DNA of 14,912 bases from Candidatus Schekmanbacteria bacterium (GTDB lineage: Bacteria > Schekmanbacteria > GWA2-38-11 > J061), in NCBI GenBank assembly GCA_003695725.1, contig RFHX01000099.1:1-14912 (forward strand), written 5' to 3'. Under the pieces are notes generated by a model, which saw only the letters and a program-made list of their open reading frames with translations, made no database searches and had not been told where the DNA came from. The translations under genes and the position numbers were made by a program. The first letter of the stretch is position 1, and the number at the start of each line of letters is the position of its first letter. Below, piece by piece: positions 1-7,408 of the stretch.

Positions 1-333
1 AATACATCCTCCTTTGAAAAAGGTTATTTACATCCGCCTACTTCCTTGATGCTTTCATATGGCATAAAGAAAGAGATTTGGGAAGTTGCAGGACAATTAG
101 TTGATTCATTTTGGTTTTTTTACAGAGAATTGGCAATAAAAAATGTAAAGAATTTATATGAGAAATACAGGGGAAGTTTGAGGTGTATAAATAAAAAAGT
201 GAAACTTGTTGACAGGGAAGTAGAAATCGAAGGTGTAGCAGAAAAGGTAGATGAGAAAGGTTGTATTTATATAAAGACACTTTCAGGCAAAATAGAGAAG
301 TTTTCTAATGGAGATTTGATTCTTTTGGAGTGA
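1..333 (+). CDS. birA: Biotin-protein ligase, C-terminal part (5' end outside window)
   Basis: The reading frame is open from base 1 and ends at TGA 331-333, giving 110 residues of a protein whose start lies upstream of the window. The opening stretch N-x7-G-Y-x2-P-P-T-S-L followed by a helix-rich segment matches the end of the BirA/LplA catalytic domain, where the conserved Asn and the 'ATSL' motif occur. The last 50 or so residues (KKVKLVDREVEIEGVAEK, then a short beta-rich run ending GDLILLE) look like the small SH3-like C-terminal domain of biotin ligases. The enzyme activates biotin with ATP and attaches it to biotin carboxyl carrier proteins in the cytoplasm. The DNA-binding N-terminal domain, if present, cannot be judged. 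An in-frame TTG at 46 is internal and should not be used as the start. The family call is fairly firm; whether it also acts as a repressor is unknown. Confidence 0.8.
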   Translation, partial: NTSSFEKGYLHPPTSLMLSYGIKKEIWEVAGQLVDSFWFFYRELAIKNVKNLYEKYRGSLRCINKKVKLVDREVEIEGVAEKVDEKGCIYIKTLSGKIEKFSNGDLILLE

Positions 334-569
334 AAATGGATTTTTCCAATTCAAGAGAGCAAATGAGAAAACTCCGCTAAAATAATTTCTAAAAAATAAA
401 GACAATTCCTCTTTTTTTTGATATCTTTCAGTCATATCATTTTAGATTTGTAAATGCTTTTTTAGGATATTAACATATTGTTTCGTAAAGAGAAAATTTA
501 ATCATTTAGTATAATGAATATAATAGATAATATAATTTGAGGTTTGGTATTAAAACTGAGGATAACAAA
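334..569 (+). promoter_or_regulatory. A+T-rich intergenic region with probable promoter(s) for the kdsD-lpt-rpoN-PTS run
   Basis: No gene is supported here. Three exact TATAAT hexamers lie at 510-515, 519-524 and 531-536, close upstream of kdsD. None has a good -35 box at the right distance; the best is TTTAAT at 497-502, 16 bases ahead of the hexamer at 519. TTGTTT at 478-483 is too far from 510. Eight Ts at 412-419 are not preceded by a convincing hairpin, so a birA terminator is not shown. As the largest gap before a long co-directional run, this is the natural place for the operon promoter, but in such A+T-rich DNA chance TATAAT matches are common. Confidence 0.35.
558..562 (+). promoter_or_regulatory. 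Shine-Dalgarno GAGGA that sets the kdsD start
   Basis: GAGGA lies 7 bases ahead of the TTG at 570-572. The alternative in-frame TTG at 537 has no purine-rich site before it. This supports a 323-residue KdsD beginning M-T-K-N-D. Confidence 0.6.
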
Positions 570-1541
570 TTGACAAAGAATGATTGTATAGAGAAAGGGA
601 AAGAGGTTTTAAGGATAGAAGCAGAGGCAGTAATGGGGCTTATTGATAGAATCGATGATTCCTTCACAAAAGCCGTTGAGATCATTTATAAGTGCAAGGG
701 GCGTGTTGTGGTTACAGGTATGGGCAAATCAGGATGGATAGGCAATAAGATAGCGGCAACTCTTGCTAGCACAGGGACTCCTGCCTTTTTTCTTCATCCT
801 GCAGAAGGAATGCATGGCGATATTGGAATGATTACGAAGGAAGATGTTGTGTTGGCATTATCAAACAGCGGAGAAACAAAGGAATTGAATGAGATAATTC
901 CTGTAATCAAACGACTGGGTATTGATTTGATTTCTCTTACAGGAAATGAAAATTCTGCATTGGCAAAAGCAAGCACTGTTGTGATAAATACAGGTGTAAA
1001 GAGGGAAGCATGTCCTTTGGGGCTTGCGCCAACAGCAAGCACCACTGCCGCTCTTGCTATGGGAGATGCCATTGCCATAGCACTGCTTGAAAAAAGAGGC
1101 TTTAAGAAGGAAGACTTTGCAATGCTTCATCCTGGTGGTAGTTTAGGGAAAAAGCTCATTCTTCGTGTTAAGGATTTAATGCATCAAGGCAGTGAAATTC
1201 CTCTTGTTGAAGAAGAAACACTAATGAGGGATGCATTGGTGGAAATGACATCAAAAAAACTTGGTTTTATCGTGATAGAGAATTCAAATAAGGAGCTTAC
1301 AGGAATTATAACTGATGGTGATTTAAGAAGAATAATCGAAAAATATGGCAATTTTTTGGATAAAAGAACTTGTGAGCTGATGACCAAGAATCCAAAAACA
1401 ATTACTGAGGACGCTCTGGTCGTTGAAGCTCTTCATTTGATGGAAAAACATTCAATTACATCGCTCATTGTTTCTCCTGACAAAAAGAGAATAGACGGAG
1501 TAATTCATCTGCATGATATTTTAAAGTCTGGAATCGTATAG
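570..1541 (+). CDS. kdsD: D-arabinose 5-phosphate isomerase (SIS + two CBS domains)
   Basis: Cytoplasmic enzyme that interconverts D-ribulose 5-phosphate and D-arabinose 5-phosphate, the first committed step to Kdo of LPS. The 323-residue product has an N-terminal SIS domain (about 1-190) and a pair of CBS domains (about 200-323), the usual KdsD/KpsF architecture and length. Seen motifs: GMGKSG at 50-55, SNSGET at 98-103, REACP near 145-149 and HPGGSLGK at 187-194. By comparison with E. coli KdsD these hold the catalytic Lys, two Glu and His (K53, E102, E146, H187). The start is a TTG with a GAGGA site 7 bases upstream; no ATG lies near the family start. A longer form from TTG 537 (334 residues) is possible but has no ribosome site. 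kdsC follows after 13 bases, supporting a Kdo role over a capsule-specific KpsF or GutQ role. Confidence 0.93.
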   Translation: MTKNDCIEKGKEVLRIEAEAVMGLIDRIDDSFTKAVEIIYKCKGRVVVTGMGKSGWIGNKIAATLASTGTPAFFLHPAEGMHGDIGMITKEDVVLALSNSGETKELNEIIPVIKRLGIDLISLTGNENSALAKASTVVINTGVKREACPLGLAPTASTTAALAMGDAIAIALLEKRGFKKEDFAMLHPGGSLGKKLILRVKDLMHQGSEIPLVEEETLMRDALVEMTSKKLGFIVIENSNKELTGIITDGDLRRIIEKYGNFLDKRTCELMTKNPKTITEDALVVEALHLMEKHSITSLIVSPDKKRIDGVIHLHDILKSGIV

Positions 1542-1554
1542 GGAATTTAAAGTT

Positions 1555-2082
1555 ATGAAAGAAAGTTTAATAAATAGAATAAAAAGAATTAAGATTATTA
1601 TTTTTGATATAGATGGAGTAATGACTGATGGAAAAATAATCTATTCAAGCAATGGTGAAGAAATCAAGGAATTCAATGTAAGAGATGGGCATGGAATTAA
1701 ACTGGCAAAAAGAGCAGGAATGGATATTGCAGTGATTAGTGGGAGGGCTTCAAAAATCCTTTCTGCGAGAGTCAAAGAGCTTGGCATCGACAAACACTAT
1801 CAGAAAGCTCTCAGAAAAATTGAGGCATACGAGGATATTTTGAGACGCTATGGCTATAAGGATGAAGAAACGGCATATGTTGGCGATGATTTGCCTGATA
1901 TCCCAGTAATGAGAAGATGCGGATTTTCAATTGCAGTAAGGGATGCTGTTGATGAGGTCAAGGAATCAGCGCATCTGATAACACAGAATTGCGGAGGCAA
2001 TGGTGCAGTAAGAGAAGTTGTAGATTTGATTTTAAAGACCCAAGGAAGATGGTCAATGATTATGGAGCGATATGAAGCATAA
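1555..2082 (+). CDS. kdsC: 3-deoxy-D-manno-octulosonate 8-phosphate phosphatase
   Basis: HAD-superfamily phosphatase that hydrolyses Kdo 8-phosphate to Kdo in the cytoplasm. The 175-residue protein has the compact, cap-less HAD layout of KdsC, which works as a tetramer. Motif I is FDIDGVMTDG (17-26) with nucleophile D18 and acid/base D20. Motif II is SGR (62-64), motif III is around K88, and motif IV is GDDLPD (110-115). The family's usual YQG-x3-K stretch reads YQKALRK here (82-88), keeping the Gln and the final Lys but replacing Gly. ATG start, preceded by AGGGAA at 1540-1545. It follows kdsD by 13 bases and precedes lptC by 29, so it is almost certainly co-transcribed with them. KdsA and KdsB are not in the window. 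Confidence 0.93.
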   Translation: MKESLINRIKRIKIIIFDIDGVMTDGKIIYSSNGEEIKEFNVRDGHGIKLAKRAGMDIAVISGRASKILSARVKELGIDKHYQKALRKIEAYEDILRRYGYKDEETAYVGDDLPDIPVMRRCGFSIAVRDAVDEVKESAHLITQNCGGNGAVREVVDLILKTQGRWSMIMERYEA

Positions 2083-2111
2083 GAGTAAAATAGCAAATAG
2101 AGATATGTGAT

Positions 2112-2756
2112 ATGCCAAAGAAAATTTTATATAAAATAAGATATCCTCTGCTTACTATATTTGTAATAGTATTGGCAGGAATACTCCTCAATCTCTATTT
2201 GTCCGGAAATAAAAGTGATGAAGATTCCATAGCAAATAAAGAAGTTGAAAAAATGGCAGAAGAAGTACCTACAGTGAGCATCAAACCCTTAAATTTTTCT
2301 CAAGCATCGACAGGAGCTTCGAAATTTGCATTAACGGCACAAAGGGCAGATTTTTTTCAGGATAAAGGGAAGGGAATATTAACAAAGTTTAAATTGGTAT
2401 ATACTTATGAAAAGGGTAAAAAGGTAATAGTTTCAGGTGATGAAGCAGTAGTAACAGCCGATGTTAATTCGGATTTAACAATGGGATTGGGTGATGCCAA
2501 CATAATCTGTACAAAACCTGTTAAAGCCATATTTACCAATGGAATGAATTTTGTAAGTGAAGATTTACAGTGGAATGGAATGGATGGAGATATCACGGCA
2601 AAGGGCAAGGTAAAGCTTTTTGGCAATGATTTTAGAATCGAGGGTTATGGGTTGAGGGCAAACCTAAAGGAAGAAAAAATAGAGCTGCTGTCAAAAGTGA
2701 AACTAATGGTTGTCCCCTCTACAGTAAACAAAATGACAAAGGATGGTTTTATTTAA
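2112..2756 (+). CDS. lptC: LPS export protein LptC (inner-membrane-anchored bridge component)
   Basis: LptC sits in the inner membrane with LptB2FG, receives LPS extracted by the transporter and hands it to LptA in the periplasm. The 214-residue protein has a single N-terminal hydrophobic segment (about residues 12-30) after a basic KKILYKIR stretch, consistent with a bitopic anchor with N-in orientation. The rest is beta-strand-rich with repeating V/I-x-G-D and G-x-A-x-I patterns, as expected of the LptC beta-jellyroll. Sequence identity in this family is low, so the call rests on this topology plus position between kdsC and lptA/lptB. The ribosome site is weak (AGAGA about 9 bases before ATG). 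It is slightly longer than the E. coli protein (191 aa), with extra residues in the linker after the membrane segment. Confidence 0.85.
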   Translation: MPKKILYKIRYPLLTIFVIVLAGILLNLYLSGNKSDEDSIANKEVEKMAEEVPTVSIKPLNFSQASTGASKFALTAQRADFFQDKGKGILTKFKLVYTYEKGKKVIVSGDEAVVTADVNSDLTMGLGDANIICTKPVKAIFTNGMNFVSEDLQWNGMDGDITAKGKVKLFGNDFRIEGYGLRANLKEEKIELLSKVKLMVVPSTVNKMTKDGFI

Positions 2757-2797
2757 AAAAAGTTTGTATTATAATTCTAAAAAAAAATGAGAAAATT

Positions 2798-3316
2798 ATG
2801 AGACGGATAATTGGTATTTTAGGAGTTTTTCTTTTGTTGATTCTCTTGACAGCGCAGAAGAGTGAAGCACGAAATGGACTTGCTGATATTCTTAGTAAAG
2901 GCGGCGGAAAAGATATTCCTATAAATATTACTTCAGATAGAATGGAAGCATATAATAAGAAAGACCTTATCATATTTTATGGAAATGTTAAGGCAACAAG
3001 AGGAGACACAACTCTATGGGCTGATAGAATGGATATTTATTTGGACAAATCCAATAAAAAAATAAGCAAGATTGTTGCTCTTGGGAATGTAAAAGTAAAT
3101 CAAGGAGATAAAAACGCTGTAGCAGAAAAAGGAACTTATTTCGATAAAACACAGGAAATAGTGCTTGAAGGGAATCCTCTTGTCTGGCAAAAGAACAATG
3201 TTTTGAAAGGAAGCAGTATAAGTTTACACCTTGACCAAGATAGAATTGTTGTGAATTCTGCAAAAGTAAAAATTGAGCCGAAGACATTTAATAAAAAAGA
3301 GAAAAAGGGAAAATAG
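2798..3316 (+). CDS. lptA: Periplasmic LPS-transport protein LptA (OstA-like)
   Basis: LptA forms the periplasmic bridge along which LPS moves from LptC to LptD. The 172-residue precursor begins with a classic signal peptide: RR at 2-3, a hydrophobic core to about residue 19, and a likely signal peptidase I site after S-E-A (residue 24). The mature part carries an OstA/LptA domain: I-x-I-T-S-D-R-M-E-A-Y (about 43-53), then FYGNVKATRGDTTLWADRM, repeated G-N/A-E-K-G elements and a strand-rich C-terminal half. The tail (KKEKKGK) is strongly basic. ATG is preceded by GAGAAAA. It lies 41 bases after lptC and 39 bases before lptB, the usual order. Confidence 0.88.
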   Translation: MRRIIGILGVFLLLILLTAQKSEARNGLADILSKGGGKDIPINITSDRMEAYNKKDLIIFYGNVKATRGDTTLWADRMDIYLDKSNKKISKIVALGNVKVNQGDKNAVAEKGTYFDKTQEIVLEGNPLVWQKNNVLKGSSISLHLDQDRIVVNSAKVKIEPKTFNKKEKKGK

Positions 3317-3355
3317 CTTTTAAGTAGTTATTTCAAAAGAAAGAGAAAAAAAGTA

Positions 3356-4087
3356 ATGAATAAATCGTTAAAAATTGTATCAGTAAGCAAAACATATGGT
3401 AATCGCCGTGTAGTGGATAATGTTTCTATGGAAGTATTTGATGGAGAAGTAGTGGGACTTCTTGGCCCAAACGGGGCTGGTAAGACAACTACATTCTATA
3501 TGGTAGTTGGAATGATTACTCCTGAAAGTGGAGAAATAATTTTAAATAATGAAAATATCGTAAATTTGCCGATGTATATGAGGGCAAGAAAAGGCATTGC
3601 CTATTTGCCTCAAGAATCATCAGTTTTTAGGAAACTTACTGTTGAGGAAAATTTTAAAGCAATCTTAGAGATGCAGAATATTTCACAAAAGAATGGAAAA
3701 AAACGATTAAAAGAATTACTTGAAGAGCTTGGTCTAACCCATTTGGCGAAAAATAAAGCATATACCCTTTCAGGGGGAGAAAGACGAAGATTGGAGATTA
3801 CAAGAACTTTGATAACCAATCCTGATTTTATTCTCCTCGATGAACCCTTTGCGGGCATTGAACCAAAGGCAGTTGATGAAATTCAGCAAATTATTAACTT
3901 ATTAAAAAATAGAGGAATTGGGATCATTATTACCGATCATAATGTAAGAGAAACTTTAAAAATAACAGATCGTGCATATATTATAAGCGAGGGAAAAGTA
4001 ATTGAACATGGAACACCTGAAACAATTGCAAAGAACGAAAATGTAAGAAAGGTTTATTTAGGTAATAACTTTGAACTTCTAAATTGA
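3356..4087 (+). CDS. lptB: LPS export ABC transporter ATPase LptB
   Basis: Cytoplasmic ATPase that, as a dimer bound to LptF/LptG, powers LPS extraction from the inner membrane. All ABC motifs are present in the 243-residue protein: Walker [10 protein letters not shown] (37-45), Q-loop around Q86 (AYLPQESS), signature LSGGE (138-142), Walker B FILLDEP with catalytic E163, D-loop region FAGIEP, and switch H195 (ITDHN). The LPQE...FRKLTVEEN stretch and the [11 protein letters not shown] signature are typical of LptB rather than branched-chain amino-acid (LivF/LivG) ATPases. The length is that of LptB. It ends 9 bases before rpoN, an adjacency known from many Proteobacteria. LptF and LptG are not in this window. 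Confidence 0.95.
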   Translation: MNKSLKIVSVSKTYGNRRVVDNVSMEVFDGEVVGLLGPNGAGKTTTFYMVVGMITPESGEIILNNENIVNLPMYMRARKGIAYLPQESSVFRKLTVEENFKAILEMQNISQKNGKKRLKELLEELGLTHLAKNKAYTLSGGERRRLEITRTLITNPDFILLDEPFAGIEPKAVDEIQQIINLLKNRGIGIIITDHNVRETLKITDRAYIISEGKVIEHGTPETIAKNENVRKVYLGNNFELLN

Positions 4088-4096
4088 TGAGAAAAA

Positions 4097-5545
4097 ATGG
4101 CATATGAAGTCAAGTTACAATTAAAACAAACACAAAAACTTGTAATGACGACAGAGCTGAGACAGGCAATTCAGCTCTTAACGCTGTCCCGCCTTGAGCT
4201 CCAGCAGACAATTAAAGAGAAATTGCTTGATAACCCTTTATTGGAAGAAGTACCTGAACCTGTTTCAGAAGATATTCCATCCATTGATTTAACTAATGCT
4301 TCACCAGCTGAAAAAGGGGCTGAAGACGGAAGCCGCAATGGTGATAATTCTGAACCTTTAAAAGAAGTCAACTGGGAGGAATTTCTCCAATCCTATCAGG
4401 AAAATGCAGGATATAACCTAAGTTCTGATTTTTCTGAGGAGGCACCTAATCTTGAAAATATGATAGCTGCAAAGGAGACTCTTAGCGAGCATCTTCACAA
4501 GCAGCTTGCCTTAGTAGTTTCCAATGATGAGGAAAGTAAAATAGGAAGTTTGATAATTGGAAACATAAATGAAAATGGTCTTCTTTCGATGAGTTTGGAA
4601 GAGATGGCGCAACGATATGAGATAGATTTGGATAGATTAAGATCAGTTCATCGCTTATTCAGGGATTTCGTGCCAGAGGGAGTTGCCGCTGAGAATCTTC
4701 AACAATGCTTGATGATCCAGCTTGAAAATCGAGGGATGAAGGATTCACCGGCATATGAAATTTTGAAGAATCATATGGATGAACTAACTACACTGAATAT
4801 CAGAAGAATATCAGAGTCAACAGGCATTTCAGAAGGTGAGGTTAAGAAGGCATTGAAAGTAATAAGAGAACTCGACCCGAAACCGGCAAGAAACTTTGGC
4901 GGCGATGAAATTAGATATATTATCCCAGATGTTTATGTAGTAAAGGTTGATGATGATTTTGTTGTTTATCTCAATGAAGAAGGTTTAAATAATATAAGGA
5001 TAAGCCAATCCTATAAAAAGATGATTTCAAAGATGAAGTTGCATGATGATGAGACTAAAGAATATATCGAACAAAAGATGCGTTCAGCATTATGGCTTTT
5101 GAAGACTATTCAGCAGAGACAGAGAACGATTTATAAAGTTGCAAAGAGCATAGTTGAAAAGCAGAGACCCTTTTTTGAGAAAGGGATATCCCATTTAAAA
5201 CCAATGATACTAAAGGAAATTGCGGATGATGTTGACCTCCATGAATGCACTGTAAGCAGAGTCACAAGCAATAAATATATGCATACTCCCCATGGAATTT
5301 TTGAGTTGAAATTTTTCTTTTCAAGTGGGATAGTTGCGAACAATGGCGATTCTATTTCCTCTGAAAGCATTAAGGAAAGAATAAGAAACATCATTCAATC
5401 TGAAGATAAGACTAAACCTTACAGCGATGAAAAAATTGTTCAGATTTTGGCAAAAGATAATATATTCGTCGCTAGAAGAACTGTCGCAAAATATAGAGAA
5501 GAGCTAAATTTCTTACCTTCCAGTAAAAGAAAGAAGATAGTTTGA
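4097..5545 (+). CDS. rpoN: RNA polymerase sigma-54 factor
   Basis: Alternative sigma factor that recognises -24/-12 promoters and needs an enhancer-binding ATPase to open DNA. The 482-residue protein shows Region I (1-50: QTQKLVMTTELRQAIQLLTLSRLELQQ, Gln/Leu-rich), an acidic variable Region II (about 50-115), a core-binding domain (about 120-310), a helix-turn-helix DNA-binding region (about 370-400, EIADDVDLHECTVSRVTSNKY), and the RpoN box ARRTVAKYR at 459-467. The family hallmark in the core-binding part, usually F-D-P-x-G-V-x-A-R-(D/N)-L, reads FVPEGVAAENL (191-201), with changes at the Asp and Arg positions. ATG start, 9 bases after the lptB stop. Neighbours hpf, ptsN and hprK follow, the widespread rpoN cluster. 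Confidence 0.97.
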   Translation: MAYEVKLQLKQTQKLVMTTELRQAIQLLTLSRLELQQTIKEKLLDNPLLEEVPEPVSEDIPSIDLTNASPAEKGAEDGSRNGDNSEPLKEVNWEEFLQSYQENAGYNLSSDFSEEAPNLENMIAAKETLSEHLHKQLALVVSNDEESKIGSLIIGNINENGLLSMSLEEMAQRYEIDLDRLRSVHRLFRDFVPEGVAAENLQQCLMIQLENRGMKDSPAYEILKNHMDELTTLNIRRISESTGISEGEVKKALKVIRELDPKPARNFGGDEIRYIIPDVYVVKVDDDFVVYLNEEGLNNIRISQSYKKMISKMKLHDDETKEYIEQKMRSALWLLKTIQQRQRTIYKVAKSIVEKQRPFFEKGISHLKPMILKEIADDVDLHECTVSRVTSNKYMHTPHGIFELKFFFSSGIVANNGDSISSESIKERIRNIIQSEDKTKPYSDEKIVQILAKDNIFVARRTVAKYREELNFLPSSKRKKIV

Positions 5546-5570
5546 TAAATTAAAAAATTTAGGAGAAAAG

Positions 5571-5912
5571 ATGCAGGTAAAAATACAAGGAAGACAAATT
5601 GAACTTACTGAGGCATTGAAAAATCATGTCAACAAAAAGTTAGAAAAATTAAAGAAATATACTGATAATATACTAAACGCATCAGTTGTCCTATCAGTAC
5701 AGAAATACAGGCAATTTGCTGAAATTACGGTCCATGTAGATGATCAGATAATGATAGGTAAATCAGAGACTAATGATATGTATGTATCTATCGACCAGTG
5801 TGTTGAAAAGATTGAGACCCAGCTTAAGAAAAGAAAGGCAAGATATCATTCATCTAAAAAGAAAGAGACATCAGAAAAGAAAAGCTCAGAATCGATTGTT
5901 GAAAAGAGCTGA
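5571..5912 (+). CDS. hpf: Ribosome hibernation promoting factor, short form (RaiA/HPF family)
   Basis: Small ribosome-binding protein that blocks the decoding site of the 30S subunit and promotes inactive ribosomes during slow growth. The 113-residue product has the beta-alpha-beta-beta-beta-alpha HPF domain in residues 1-95, beginning MQVKIQGRQIELTEALKNHV and including the second helix IDQCVEKIETQLKKRKAR. The tail from about residue 96 is Lys/Ser/Glu-rich (SSKKKETSEKKSSE) and shows no sign of the C-terminal dimerisation domain of long HPF, so it should act as the short type. ATG with AGGAG 5 bases upstream. It follows rpoN by 25 bases, a well-known pairing. Its stop codon lies inside a small hairpin that precedes ptsN. 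Confidence 0.92.
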   Translation: MQVKIQGRQIELTEALKNHVNKKLEKLKKYTDNILNASVVLSVQKYRQFAEITVHVDDQIMIGKSETNDMYVSIDQCVEKIETQLKKRKARYHSSKKKETSEKKSSESIVEKS

Positions 5913-5933
5913 ATTTTTGTTTAAATTCAGTTT
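5907..5933 (+). terminator. Intercistronic hairpin between hpf and ptsN (weak terminator or processing element)
   Basis: CTGAATTT (5909-5916) pairs perfectly with AAATTCAG (5923-5930) around a 6-base loop TTGTTT, and the stem can extend by a G-T and an A-T pair. It is followed by TTTATTA. The hpf stop TGA (5910-5912) is in the left arm. The stem has few G-C pairs, so complete termination is unlikely; partial termination or protection of the hpf 3' end is more plausible. Confidence 0.4.
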
Positions 5934-5957
5934 ATTATCTAATAAGGGTAAAGTGAT

Positions 5958-6425
5958 ATGAAAATATTGAATATGTTGAGTGAAGATGTTGTAATCGATA
6001 ATCTTCAATCAAAGACAAAATCTGAAGTTCTGAGAGAATTGGCTGAACATTTAGTGAAGACTTTCAATCTCAAAGAAAATCCTTTGGATATAGTAAAAAT
6101 ACTTGAAGCAAGGGAAGAATTAGGAAGCACAGGAATAGGAGATGGCATAGCAATTCCTCATGGAAAGATTTCAAGCATAGACGATGAGCTTTTGGTGGTG
6201 GGAAGGTCGAATGAAGGGATTGACTTTAACTCAATGGATGGGAAGCCTGTACATCTCTTTTTTCTCCTTGTAGGTCCTGAAAACTCTGTCGGCTTACACC
6301 TTAAAGCTCTTGCCCGCCTTTCTCGTCTTCTAAATGACGAGAAAGTTCGTGATGATTTGATGAAAGCTAAAAACAGGGCTGCAATCTATTCGCTTCTTGT
6401 CGAGGCTGATTCTAAATTTAACTGA
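5958..6425 (+). CDS. ptsN: PTS EIIA-Ntr, nitrogen-regulatory phosphocarrier
   Basis: Cytoplasmic PTS EIIA domain of the fructose/mannitol superfamily that works as a regulatory phosphoacceptor rather than in sugar transport. The 155-residue protein matches PtsN length. The phosphorylated His is H68 in IGDGIAIPHGK, preceded by EAREELGSTGIG as usual. A second half with VHLFFLLVGPENSVGLHLKALARLSRLL is typical of PtsN. In Proteobacteria it takes phosphate from PtsP/NPr; here the only HPr and enzyme I visible are the sugar-type ones downstream, so they may be its donors (inference). ATG with AAGGG 9 bases upstream. It sits 45 bases after hpf and 6 bases before hprK, consistent with one transcript. 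Confidence 0.95.
   Translation: MKILNMLSEDVVIDNLQSKTKSEVLRELAEHLVKTFNLKENPLDIVKILEAREELGSTGIGDGIAIPHGKISSIDDELLVVGRSNEGIDFNSMDGKPVHLFFLLVGPENSVGLHLKALARLSRLLNDEKVRDDLMKAKNRAAIYSLLVEADSKFN
6318..6345 (+). repeat. 10-bp perfect inverted repeat inside ptsN
   Basis: CTTTCTCGTC (6318-6327) and its exact reverse complement GACGAGAAAG (6336-6345) flank an 8-base spacer. The element lies in the 3' part of ptsN, encoding the segment around LSRLLNDEKV. It would form an mRNA hairpin. No T-run follows, so it is not a terminator; function unknown and chance is possible. Confidence 0.5.
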
Positions 6426-6431
6426 GTTCGG

Positions 6432-7379
6432 ATGAAAAAAAAAATTAATGTCCGACAGTTTTTTGAAGAGATCAAAAATAGTCTTTCGATCTCACTATTG
6501 ACTTCAAAAAAGGGATTTGAGAACAAAATTTCCAATTCGCAGGTTCAGAAACCCGGATTAGCCCTTGCTGGTTTCTTGGACAGCGTTAAATCAGAGACTA
6601 TAAGTATTTTCGGTAATACAGAAATATCTTATCTTTCAACACTTTCCGAAGATGAGGCAAGTAAGGCAGTTGAAAGGCTACTCAAACTGGGACTTCCCTG
6701 TATCGTAGTATCAAATGAAAATAAACTTCCTCCACATATGGTTGAGCTTGGTGAGAAATACAGCACTCCAATAATGGTTGCCAAGGAGCAAAGCTCTTAT
6801 CTGATATCTGTTATTCTCGATTATTTAGCCGGGATGCTTTCAGAAAGTATTACGATGCACGGTGTTTTGGTAGATGTATTTGGTGTAGGAGTATTAATTT
6901 TAGGGAAAAGTGGAGTCGGGAAAAGTGAAATAGTCCTCGACCTCGTTGAGAAGGGACATAGATTGGTATCTGACGATGTTGTAGAGATTAAAAAAAATAC
7001 ACCAATGACGCTCATAGGGGCAAGTCCTGAAAGTATTCGCTATCATATGGAAATACGGGGGCTTGGAATAATAAACATTAAAGACCTTTTCGGTGTTACT
7101 TCAATTCGGGACAAGAAAAAAGTAGAGCTTGTAATTGAGCTTGAAGAATGGGACCAGAAGAAAGAATATGATAGAGTAGGTCTCGATGAAATTAAAGCAG
7201 AGATATTGGGTGTTAAACTTCCTAAGGTGCTAATCCCTGTAGGTCCGGGAAGAAATATGTCTATGATAATTGAGATAGCGGCAAGAAATTATCTGTTGAA
7301 AAGAATGGGGTATCATCCTGCGGAAGAACTTAATAGAAAACTTTTAAATAAAATGATAGAGGAAAGCAAAATTAATTAA
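6432..7379 (+). CDS. hprK: HPr(Ser) kinase/phosphorylase
   Basis: Bifunctional enzyme that phosphorylates HPr on a regulatory Ser using ATP or pyrophosphate and removes that phosphate by phosphorolysis. The 315-residue protein has a variable N-terminal domain (1-130) and the P-loop catalytic domain (130-310). Seen: catalytic-region His in TMHGV (H143), Walker A GKSGVGKS (158-165), VSDDVVEI (179-186), family signature MEIRGLGIINIKDLFG (206-221) and the C-terminal VGPGRN loop (270-275). Its target site is visible in this window: HPr Ser48 within GKSIMGIMML. ATG start 6 bases after the ptsN stop. In many Proteobacteria rapZ follows hprK; here a mannose-family EIIA does. HprK in Gram-negatives usually acts without CcpA, so downstream signalling is uncertain. 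Confidence 0.97.
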   Translation: MKKKINVRQFFEEIKNSLSISLLTSKKGFENKISNSQVQKPGLALAGFLDSVKSETISIFGNTEISYLSTLSEDEASKAVERLLKLGLPCIVVSNENKLPPHMVELGEKYSTPIMVAKEQSSYLISVILDYLAGMLSESITMHGVLVDVFGVGVLILGKSGVGKSEIVLDLVEKGHRLVSDDVVEIKKNTPMTLIGASPESIRYHMEIRGLGIINIKDLFGVTSIRDKKKVELVIELEEWDQKKEYDRVGLDEIKAEILGVKLPKVLIPVGPGRNMSMIIEIAARNYLLKRMGYHPAEELNRKLLNKMIEESKIN

Positions 7380-7408
7380 ATTTATACGCTTTTGAGAGGT
7401 GGAATCAG

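Noticed and set aside
46-333. A separate small gene starting at TTG 46
   Set aside because: The same frame is open to base 1 and the upstream residues continue the biotin-ligase pattern, so this is the end of birA.
405-419. Rho-independent terminator after birA (8-base T-run at 412-419)
   Set aside because: No stable stem precedes the T-run; only 3-4 bp pairings can be drawn.
2747-2775. Promoter between lptC and lptA (TATAAT at 2770-2775)
   Set aside because: The -35 position reads TTTTAT, a poor match, and the 41-base gap between two genes of one pathway is more simply A+T-rich spacer.
5773-5961. 62-residue reading frame overlapping hpf and the ptsN start
   Set aside because: It lies in another frame over the basic hpf tail, has no ribosome site or recognisable features, and is best explained as a shadow of hpf.
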